A stretch of 64,000 nt of DNA from Marinobacter koreensis (lineage in GTDB: Bacteria > Pseudomonadota > Gammaproteobacteria > Pseudomonadales > Oleiphilaceae), in contig NZ_JAKZAJ010000004.1 of the NCBI RefSeq assembly GCF_023156285.1, positions 62,001 to 126,000 of the forward strand. The letters are read 5' to 3'. The notes beneath the pieces were generated by a model. It was not told where the DNA came from. It ran no database searches and was given only the letters and a program-made list of their open reading frames with translations. Made by a program: the position numbers and the translations under genes. The stretch's first letter is position 1; each line of letters starts with the position of its first letter. Below, piece after piece: positions 45,133 through 52,170 of this stretch.

Positions 45133-46584
45133 ATGACTACTGCACAACATACCGTCGAGAAAATCGGCGGTACTTCCATGAGTAACTACGAGGCCGTGCG
45201 CGACAACATCATTGTTGGCCAGCGTACCAAGGACGACCTCTACCAGCGTATCTTCGTGGTGTCCGCCTATGGCGGCGTGACCGACGAACTGCTGGAACAC
45301 AAGAAGACCGGCGAGCCGGGCGTCTATGCCCTGTTTGCCGATGCCGAATCGGACTGGGCCTGGGGTGACGATCTCACCAAGTTGATCCAGTTCCTGACCG
45401 ATTTCAACGGCGAGCTTTTCGAAGATCCGATGCTCAAGCAGCAGGCGGACCAGTTCATCACCGACCGAATCGAAGGGGTGCGCGGGTGCCTGATCGATCT
45501 GCAACGGCTGTGCTCCTATGGCCAGTTCCAGCTTGAAGAACATCTGCTGACCGTGCGTGAAATGCTCGCCGGCATCGGTGAAGCGCACAGTGCTTTCAAT
45601 ACCGCTCTGAAACTGCAGCAGGAAGGCATCAACGCCCGCTTTGTTGATCTGACCGGCTGGCGCGATTCGGAGCTTCTGCCCCTGGATGAGAAGCTCAAGC
45701 AGGCGTTCGACAACGTCGACCTGACCCGCGAGCTGCCGATCGTGACCGGCTACGCCCAGTGCAAGGAAGGCCTGATGCGGACCTTCGACCGGGGCTACAG
45801 CGAAATGACCTTCAGCCGGGTGGCGGTCATTACCCATGCCCGCGAAGCCATCATTCACAAGGAATATCACCTGAGCTCCGCCGACCCGAAAATCGTCGGT
45901 GAGGACAAGGTGGTGCCGCTGGGCAGGACCAACTATGACGTGGCGGACCAGCTGGCGAACCTGGGAATGGAAGCGATTCATCCCCGGGCCGGCAAGGGTC
46001 TCCGCCAGAACGAGATTCCGCTTCGGGTAATGAACACCTTCGAGCCGGAGCATACCGGTACGCTGATCACCGGCGATTACATCAGCGAGACACCGCAGGT
46101 GGAGATCGTCGCGGGCGCCAAGGGCGTGTTTGCCATCGAGGTGTTCGACCAGGACATGCAGGGCGAGCCGGGCTCCGACCGGAAGATCCTGGACGTACTG
46201 AGCCGCTTCAAGGTCCGGTTCATGTCCAAGGACACCAACGCCAATACGATCACCCATTACGTGGATACCACGCTCAAGCACGTCAAACGGGTGGTCAAGG
46301 CGCTGGAACAGGAGTTTCCGAACGCCGAGATCAGCACCCGCAAGGTGGCCCTGGTATCGGCCATCGGCAGTGACATGAAAGTGCCGGGCATCCTCGCCCG
46401 CTCCGTGAAGTCTCTGGCGGATCGTGAAATCAGTGTCTTGGCCGTGCACCAGTGCATGCGTCAGGTGGACATCCAGTTCGTAATCGACGAAGACAATTAC
46501 GAACAGGCGATTGTTGCCCTGCACGGCGCCTTGATTGAACCGCACAATCACGAATACGCGATTGTTGCCGCATCAATCGAGTAA
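45133..46584 (+). CDS. ask: Ectoine-type aspartate kinase
   Basis: The 483-residue kinase phosphorylates aspartate at the head of the pathway. The N-terminal VEKIGGTSMSNYEAV is the nucleotide-binding motif in its Ask_Ect form. FSRVAVITHAREAIIHKEYHL and the C-terminal paired ACT domains (LDVLSRFKVRFMSKDT, LADREISVLAVHQCM) follow. Ask_Ect enzymes are thought to be less feedback-inhibited than the LysC forms and are encoded at the end of ect operons, as here. Confidence 0.93.
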   Translation: MTTAQHTVEKIGGTSMSNYEAVRDNIIVGQRTKDDLYQRIFVVSAYGGVTDELLEHKKTGEPGVYALFADAESDWAWGDDLTKLIQFLTDFNGELFEDPMLKQQADQFITDRIEGVRGCLIDLQRLCSYGQFQLEEHLLTVREMLAGIGEAHSAFNTALKLQQEGINARFVDLTGWRDSELLPLDEKLKQAFDNVDLTRELPIVTGYAQCKEGLMRTFDRGYSEMTFSRVAVITHAREAIIHKEYHLSSADPKIVGEDKVVPLGRTNYDVADQLANLGMEAIHPRAGKGLRQNEIPLRVMNTFEPEHTGTLITGDYISETPQVEIVAGAKGVFAIEVFDQDMQGEPGSDRKILDVLSRFKVRFMSKDTNANTITHYVDTTLKHVKRVVKALEQEFPNAEISTRKVALVSAIGSDMKVPGILARSVKSLADREISVLAVHQCMRQVDIQFVIDEDNYEQAIVALHGALIEPHNHEYAIVAASIE

Positions 46585-46588
46585 GAGG

Positions 46589-46627
46589 TTACCCGCAGGC
46601 GGAACCGGTCGCTTCGCCTGTGGGTAA
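46589..46627 (+). terminator. Terminator hairpin after the ect cluster
   Basis: TTACCCGCAGGCG (46589-46601) pairs with CGCCTGTGGGTAA (46615-46627) over 13 positions with one wobble. It begins five bases after the ask stop. There is no T-run, so termination efficiency is uncertain. Confidence 0.6.
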
Positions 46628-46769
46628 TGGAGGACGTCTTGCCTCCAGATCGGGCGCCCGGCCGGCCGCCTCACCCTGAGTGAGTGTTTTGGCCGGGCGT
46701 GGCCGATCCAGTGACCACCCTGCCTCGTATTTCCCTGTACATTCTCAGACCAAGATCGGACCCAACGTC

Positions 46770-47768
46770 ATGTTGCATACTGACACTATGGGACCGTCTC
46801 CGACTCTGCCCCGCGATGGCGAAAGGGATTCCCTGGTCGGGCTGTATTTCAGGGATGCGTCCCGGTACGACCTGCTTTCCGACGAACAGGAACGTCGTCT
46901 TTCCCGAAAACTGACCCTCTGTTTCCGGGTCATCAGCCGTGAGCTGGCCCTGCCCGAAACCACGCCCCAGACCTTCCGTGAGGTGGTGGGCAGCCTGGGC
47001 GATGCCTGTGCCTTCTCGACCCGCTGCCGGCGGGCCTACCACCTTGCGATGGCGTGTCGCCGGAAGCTGATTCAGAGCAACCTCCGCCTTGCGGTACATA
47101 TCGCCCGGCGGTTCGGGCAGAACGGCATTCCCATGTCGGATCTGATCCAGGACGCCAACGTTGGCCTGATCAAGGCGGCGGAGCGGTTTGATCCGGGCAA
47201 GGGTTTCCGGTTTTCCACCTACGCCTACTGGTGGATCAGTGAAGAGGTGAAACGCTGCCTTCAGCGAGGCACCCGGGTGGTCCACACGCCAGAGAACGTG
47301 GTTGATGAGATCCGCAAGTTGCAGAAAGTTTCGCTACGGCTCAACCGCGAACTCGGACGGGAACCCTCCCAGGCCGAACTGGCCCGGGAAATGGAAGCTT
47401 CTCCCTCACGAATTGGTGAGCTGAGGGCGTTGGCTTCGAGAGAGATTTCCACCGAAACACCGCTGGTGGAGAACAGTGCCCTGACCCTTGGAGACAGCCT
47501 CGAGGGGCGTGGCAGCATGACTCCGGACCATCCGATGTCCGAGAGAGACCGGCAGCGGGCCCTGCGACGCATGCTGGGCGAGTTGACCGAACGTGAGCAG
47601 GACATCCTCACACGCCGCTTCGGACTGGATCGTCCCGCACCGGAGACCCTCCAGGTCATATCCGACCAGTTGGGTATCAGTCGGGAGCGGGTTCGCCAGA
47701 TCGAGAAGGGAGCCCTGCGCAAGCTGCAGAGTCGGTTTGAGCGTCTGGATGACGCTTACGGCGCCTGA
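46770..47768 (+). CDS. Unusual sigma-70 family sigma factor
   Basis: This is a 332-residue sigma factor of group 2/3 type. Region 1.2 (LVGLYFRDASRYDLLS) is followed by an insertion of about 45 residues before region 2. Region 2 reads QSNLRLAVHIARRFG, LIQDANVGLIKAAERFDPGKGFRFSTYAYWW. Region 3 (VVHTPENVVDEIRKL) differs from the usual RLP form. Region 4.2 is LGISRERVRQIEKGALRKL. It is not a standard RpoD, RpoS or RpoH, so its promoter preference is probably distinct. The start is uncertain: GTG 46680 and ATG 46794 are also in frame. Confidence 0.82.
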   Translation: MLHTDTMGPSPTLPRDGERDSLVGLYFRDASRYDLLSDEQERRLSRKLTLCFRVISRELALPETTPQTFREVVGSLGDACAFSTRCRRAYHLAMACRRKLIQSNLRLAVHIARRFGQNGIPMSDLIQDANVGLIKAAERFDPGKGFRFSTYAYWWISEEVKRCLQRGTRVVHTPENVVDEIRKLQKVSLRLNRELGREPSQAELAREMEASPSRIGELRALASREISTETPLVENSALTLGDSLEGRGSMTPDHPMSERDRQRALRRMLGELTEREQDILTRRFGLDRPAPETLQVISDQLGISRERVRQIEKGALRKLQSRFERLDDAYGA

Positions 47769-47784
47769 TCCCCTCAGGCGCCGT
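47758..47784. terminator. Palindrome covering both convergent stop codons
   Basis: ACGGCGCCTGA (47758-47768) and TCAGGCGCCGT (47774-47784) are perfect 11-nt complements with a five-base loop. The left arm ends with the sigma factor's TGA and the right arm begins with the complement of the DUF3429 gene's TGA. It probably terminates both transcripts. Confidence 0.65.
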
Positions 47785-48229
47785 GCAACAACAGGAACCA
47801 GGCTGCCACGGTCAATTGGCAGGCCAGCACAACCGTGGTCAGTACCAGCCTCAGGCGCCGGTACCAGTCCGGCCAGTAAATCCGCATCCATCGCGCATCG
47901 ACAACGTACAGGGCCAGGTAGGCGATCGTGTACAACACAATCTGCGCGTGGGTCGACAGGAGGAGCCCGATCCCGGCCGTCACGAAAAAGACCTGGCTGA
48001 GCAGCATGGTGACCAGCGGTGAGAGGGGGTAACAGCGATTTTCAAGCTGCATCGCAATGGGCCAGTAAACCCCGGCCATAAAGGCCAGGATGCCGGCGCT
48101 GTAAAGATAGAAGTAGCCCATGATGGCGACGCTGCTTCCCGGTATCAGGAAGAGGCCAACCACGCCGAGGAGGAAGGGGATGAGTCCGGCGATCCCCACC
48201 AGAACCGCAAGTCGCGAAACCGAAATCAC
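47774..48229 (-). CDS. DUF3429 family membrane protein
   Basis: The 151-residue protein has four to five hydrophobic segments and the DUF3429 pattern (GYFYLYSAGILAFMAGVYW near residues 38-56, VDARWMRIYWPDWYRRLR near 110-127). The function is unknown. The start is a GTG inside the GTGA overlap with the upstream DUF6482 gene, so the two are coupled. Confidence 0.85.
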   Translation of the reverse strand: MISVSRLAVLVGIAGLIPFLLGVVGLFLIPGSSVAIMGYFYLYSAGILAFMAGVYWPIAMQLENRCYPLSPLVTMLLSQVFFVTAGIGLLLSTHAQIVLYTIAYLALYVVDARWMRIYWPDWYRRLRLVLTTVVLACQLTVAAWFLLLHGA

Positions 48230-48558
48230 TGGCGCTGCCTCTGGACCTTGATCCGCATCGGCTCGATCGGCCCGGACGCCATCCCGACCATTTCATGGTA
48301 GGCCGATGGATGAACAACCTCGGTTTCTCGCACCTGGAAGGAGCCCAGCGTATCCTGAATTTCCCAGGCGCTCCGGAACAGTCGTGTCTTGTGGTCCGGG
48401 TCGGAGAGCAGCAACGTCTGATCATCAATCACCAGCCGTGCCATATAGCGCTGGCCTTCCAGAGAAATGATTTCCAGGAGGTCGATGACCAGATCCCGCG
48501 TGTTTCTGAGTTCGTCGAGGGTGATTCTCACAATCAGGCTCCGGAGTAGTTGACTCAC
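48226..48558 (-). CDS. DUF6482 family protein
   Basis: This 110-residue soluble protein matches the pattern I know from Pseudomonas DUF6482 members: LEIISLEGQRYMARLVIDD, then a closing HEMVGMASGPIEPMRI. The function is unknown. The start is GTG. It lies 30 nt after the tag stop and overlaps the DUF3429 gene, placing it in the minus-strand pdxH group. Confidence 0.75.
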   Translation of the reverse strand: MSQLLRSLIVRITLDELRNTRDLVIDLLEIISLEGQRYMARLVIDDQTLLLSDPDHKTRLFRSAWEIQDTLGSFQVRETEVVHPSAYHEMVGMASGPIEPMRIKVQRQRQ

Positions 48559-48588
48559 CCCTAATTACGACCCTGAATCACCAGAGGA

Positions 48589-49170
48589 TCATTTTGCCAG
48601 CTCGTAACACACCGGATGTTGGGGGCAGCTGACGAGGTGATCGTTGACCATACCGGTGGCCTGCATGAAGGCATAAACGATTGTAGGGCCGACAAAGTTG
48701 AAGCCTGCCTTTTTCAGGGCTTTGGACATGGCCACCGATTCCGGTGTTGTGGTTGGCACCTCATCAAGCGTTCGCCATCGGTTCTGGATGGGCTGGTGAT
48801 CGACGAACGACCACAGGAAATCGGCGAACTCGGTTCCCTGATCCCGGAGCGCCAGGTAACCCCGGGCGTTGCGAATGATGGACTGGACCTTCAGGCGGTT
48901 TCGGATAATTCCGGGATTGGAAAGCAGGGCCTCGACCTTGCGGTCGTCATAACGCACGATCCGCTCGGGGTCGAAGTGATCATAGGCCTCCCGGTAAGCG
49001 TCTTGCTTGCGCAGAATCGTGATCCAGCTCAGCCCGGCCTGCTGGCCATCCAGGCAGAGCTTCTCGAACAACGCCTGGCTGTCGTATTCCGGTCGCCCCC
49101 AGACCGTGTCGTGGTAGTGAACGTAGAGTGGATCATCACCACACCAGGGACAACGCTGGGATTCGCTCAT
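48589..49170 (-). CDS. tag: DNA-3-methyladenine glycosylase I
   Basis: The 193-residue base-excision repair enzyme removes 3-methyladenine from DNA. The N-terminal CPWCGDDPLYVHYHDTVWG and C-terminal SCPQHPVC blocks hold the cysteines and histidines of the family's zinc site. The core FEKLCLDGQQAGLSWITIL is typical. ATG 49170 gives the usual N-terminus; ATG 49182, which overlaps the upstream stop as ATGA, is an alternative. Confidence 0.95.
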   Translation of the reverse strand: MSESQRCPWCGDDPLYVHYHDTVWGRPEYDSQALFEKLCLDGQQAGLSWITILRKQDAYREAYDHFDPERIVRYDDRKVEALLSNPGIIRNRLKVQSIIRNARGYLALRDQGTEFADFLWSFVDHQPIQNRWRTLDEVPTTTPESVAMSKALKKAGFNFVGPTIVYAFMQATGMVNDHLVSCPQHPVCYELAK

Positions 49171-49178
49171 GGGACGGC

Positions 49179-49910
49179 TCATTCCTTCGGGTGGATGTTG
49201 CGCTGGATGACAGGCTCCCAGACGGCCGGAAGTCGCTCGGGTTCGTCCAGATCGAAGTTGTCCGGCGGCGGGGACAGGAGCTGGATGCCCGGTAACGCCT
49301 GGGGGCCTTCTGTTGCCGGCTTCCGATAGACGAGTGTGACCAGAAAGCCCTCGCAATCGTAACTGCACACGCGCCAGTCAGTGTCGGGCTGATCTCCATA
49401 GAGTTCAAATCCGGGCCGTATTTCCAGTGTCTGGAGATTGTTGGCGATACCCCGCCCGGTCGCCTTCAGCCAGGCTTCCTTGAGTGTCCAGGCCGCGAGG
49501 AAGTCCGCCGGGGTGCCGGTTGTCAGCAACCAGGCCTGTTCGACGGGAGAGAACCAGCGTTGGACGACCTTTTCCCAGCGGGGATGGCGACGACGAGGCT
49601 CGATGTCGATTCCAATGCCGGCCAGGGGGCCAACGGCGCAGGCTGACAGCCCATGACTGTGGCTCAGTGTCAGGTGCCAGCCCGGCGGTGTTTCGGAGGC
49701 GGTGGGACGGCCGCTGATTGGCCGACAGTTCCTGGAAGATTCGCCGGACGCACCCGCGAGAGCTTGCCGGATCAGCCAGCGACTGGTCAGGTATTCACGC
49801 CGGCGGGGCCCGGTCAGACGCGACAGCGCGTCAGTCTCGGGCTCGGTCAGCCAGGCAGGCGGGGTGTCGGGCGCACTGCCCGTTTGGTGGCAAAGCCAGA
49901 TGGAAGGCAT
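49179..49910 (-). CDS. 4'-phosphopantetheinyl transferase superfamily protein
   Basis: The 243-residue Sfp-type enzyme transfers the phosphopantetheine arm of CoA to carrier proteins. The magnesium motif GIGIDIEPRRR and the second motif AAWTLKEAWLKATG (WxxKEA) are present, and LTLSHSHGLSACAV precedes them. The C-terminal 45 residues are proline-rich and unusual. No polyketide or peptide synthetase lies in the window, so its carrier protein is elsewhere, perhaps in fatty acid synthesis. It lies 4 nt after pdxH. Confidence 0.9.
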   Translation of the reverse strand: MPSIWLCHQTGSAPDTPPAWLTEPETDALSRLTGPRRREYLTSRWLIRQALAGASGESSRNCRPISGRPTASETPPGWHLTLSHSHGLSACAVGPLAGIGIDIEPRRRHPRWEKVVQRWFSPVEQAWLLTTGTPADFLAAWTLKEAWLKATGRGIANNLQTLEIRPGFELYGDQPDTDWRVCSYDCEGFLVTLVYRKPATEGPQALPGIQLLSPPPDNFDLDEPERLPAVWEPVIQRNIHPKE

Positions 49911-49913
49911 GGG

Positions 49914-50549
49914 TCAGGGTTGCAGCCGTTCGATCTGCCAGCTGTCGCCGCTTCGGGTGTACTCAAAACGGTCGTGGAGCCGGCTCGGACGTCCCTGCCA
50001 GAACTCGATCCGCTCGGGCACGATCCGGTAGCCGCCCCAGAAACTCGGTAATGGCACATCACCGTCGGCAAATTTCCGCTTGATCTCGGCCACTTTCTGT
50101 TCGAGCAGTCCCCGGGATGTGATGGCTTTGCTCTGTTCGGAGACCCAGGCACCCAACTGGCTGCCACGGGGGCGGGACGCAAAATACCGCAGTGACTCGG
50201 TCTTGCTGACCTTTTCGACCCTGCCCTGGATGCGGACCTGGCGATTGAGCCCGATCCACGGGAACAGCAGCGCGGCGCGCGGATTCTCGTCGATTTCCCG
50301 GGCCTTTCTGCTGCCGTAATTGGTGTAGAAAACGAAGCCGTGCTCATCGAAGTACTTGAGAAGCACCGTGCGCAGATCCGGCATGCCGTCCTGCCCGGTG
50401 GTGGCCAGGGACATGGCGTTCGGTTCCAGGATGCCCGCCTCGCGGGCGTCTTCGAACCAGGTCTGGAACTGGCGAACGGGATTGTCGTCCAGGTCCTCAC
50501 GGTCCAGCCCTTCGCTTTCAAAATCACGACGCATATCGCCGATATCCAT
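49914..50549 (-). CDS. pdxH: Pyridoxamine 5'-phosphate oxidase
   Basis: This 211-residue FMN enzyme makes pyridoxal 5'-phosphate. It has the family blocks MSLATTGQDGMPDLRTVLLK, FVFYTNYGSRKAREIDENP, RPRGSQLGAWVSEQS and the C-terminal RLHDRFEYTRSGDSWQIERLQP. GAGGAGA precedes the ATG. It is the first gene of the five-gene minus-strand group. Confidence 0.96.
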   Translation of the reverse strand: MDIGDMRRDFESEGLDREDLDDNPVRQFQTWFEDAREAGILEPNAMSLATTGQDGMPDLRTVLLKYFDEHGFVFYTNYGSRKAREIDENPRAALLFPWIGLNRQVRIQGRVEKVSKTESLRYFASRPRGSQLGAWVSEQSKAITSRGLLEQKVAEIKRKFADGDVPLPSFWGGYRIVPERIEFWQGRPSRLHDRFEYTRSGDSWQIERLQP

Positions 50550-50800
50550 CCACTTCTCCTCGTACAGACGGTGTGCCTGATCATACGCAGGTCGAGGATA
50601 GCGAGTTCAATCGTTGCTGTCAGTTCTCTGTTTGTCGTGCAGGGACCACATTGCTTCGGGTGAACACTTACATATCGCAACATTTTTCTGAGAACCGCAT
50701 CACGGTTTCCCCGTATCTCCTTCGGGCATATCCGAACGCGCCTGTTTTTTGAACAATCCGGCAGGGGCGCCATTCCTGAATACAGAAAAGGGAAATCATC

Positions 50801-52084
50801 ATGGGTGATTACGATGTGTCGCTGGTTGTCGCGTCGTTTGTTGTGGCAGTGCTGGCAGCCTATACCGCGGTGTACTTCGGTCTTCGTCTGGGACGTTCGA
50901 AGGGAGGTGAGCGATGGCGGTGGCTCGTTCTCGGTGGCCTGGCCATGGGGTCGGGCATCTGGACCATGCATTTCGTTGGCATGCGCGCCATGGATATGGG
51001 CGTCGAAATGTCCTTTGACGGCACCATGACCGCCGTCTCATGGCTGGCTGCGGTTCTCGCGTCCTGTCTGGCCTTGCAGATTATCAGTCGTCCTTCGGTC
51101 AATCGGTCGCTGTTTGTCATGGCCACACTGGCGATGGCAGGGGGGATTGTGGTGATGCATTACCTGGGCATGTACGCCATGAGGATGTCCGTCCCGCCCG
51201 AATTCAACGCGTTATGGTTGGGTGTTTCTGTGGCCATTGCGGTCATCGCCTCGGGAGGCGCTCTGGCGCTATGCCGGATACTGGCCCGGATGGAAGGCGC
51301 GCCCTCACCCCTGATACGGTTAGGCGCGGCGCTGACCATGGCCGTGGCCATCTGCGGTATGCATTACACCGGCATGCTCGCGATGACATTTCCGGGGGAT
51401 GCCGTGCCGTCTCCGGATAACGGCCTTCGGGGCGACTGGATGGGCATCCCGCTGGCAGTCTTCTGCGTTGCCCTTCTGGCCGTGGCGCTGTTTGTTGCGG
51501 TCTACGACCTGCAGGAACGTCGCGAGCGAATCCTGAAACAGCAGCAGGAGAACGAGCGTGTTGCCCGCAAGGCGTTTGTCGACCCGGTGACGGGGCTTCC
51601 CAATCGATCCGGTCTGGAGCAGCGGCTCCTTGACGCCCTGGCCAGCGAGGATGCCCGGCGCCATCCGTTTGCCCTGGTCCATCTTGATGTGGCCAACTTC
51701 CGTGCCCTGGCTAACCGGCTCGGGCCGAAATCGCTGGACGACGTGATTCGGGAGGTCGCTGGTGCGATCAGGGACCTTCTACCCGAGACCGTCTACCTGG
51801 CACGATATTCCAACAGTGGGTTTTTCCTGTTGGTTCCGGATTATCAGGAATCCGGGCATCAGTTCCTGTTTCGACAACTGCGTGAGCTGGACCAACGCAT
51901 TGGTACCTCAGCCGTGCCGTTACTCTGGCGGGCGGGGCAGTCGGTCTTCCCTGTCACCGGGAATTCGAGTCGTAAGCTGATCCGTGCTGCCATGGTGCCC
52001 CGGGACCTTTCGGAAATCGGTCGGTTCGAGAACGTGAAGGCCGATCCGGAGATGGTGCTGCCGGGAAACAAGGCCGTTAGCTGA
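50801..52084 (+). CDS. MHYT-domain membrane protein with degenerate GGDEF domain
   Basis: The 427-residue protein has a seven-helix MHYT sensor with three motif copies: MHFVGM near residue 56, MHYLGM near 117 and MHYTGM near 189. These are thought to bind copper and sense redox-active ligands. A GGDEF-type domain follows from about residue 263 (DPVTGLPNRSGLEQRL). The active-site loop reads RYSNSGFFLLV where RxGGDEFxxLL is expected, and the final strand motif is also lost. It cannot be a normal diguanylate cyclase, so it may bind nucleotide or a partner instead. Confidence 0.85.
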   Translation: MGDYDVSLVVASFVVAVLAAYTAVYFGLRLGRSKGGERWRWLVLGGLAMGSGIWTMHFVGMRAMDMGVEMSFDGTMTAVSWLAAVLASCLALQIISRPSVNRSLFVMATLAMAGGIVVMHYLGMYAMRMSVPPEFNALWLGVSVAIAVIASGGALALCRILARMEGAPSPLIRLGAALTMAVAICGMHYTGMLAMTFPGDAVPSPDNGLRGDWMGIPLAVFCVALLAVALFVAVYDLQERRERILKQQQENERVARKAFVDPVTGLPNRSGLEQRLLDALASEDARRHPFALVHLDVANFRALANRLGPKSLDDVIREVAGAIRDLLPETVYLARYSNSGFFLLVPDYQESGHQFLFRQLRELDQRIGTSAVPLLWRAGQSVFPVTGNSSRKLIRAAMVPRDLSEIGRFENVKADPEMVLPGNKAVS

Positions 52085-52170
52085 CAAAACGGCACCGGGC
52101 CGACTATCCTTGTGTCAGGCAGAGGGCCATGCCGGCCCCGGTTTTTCGCCCCATCACCAGGAGACGATAC

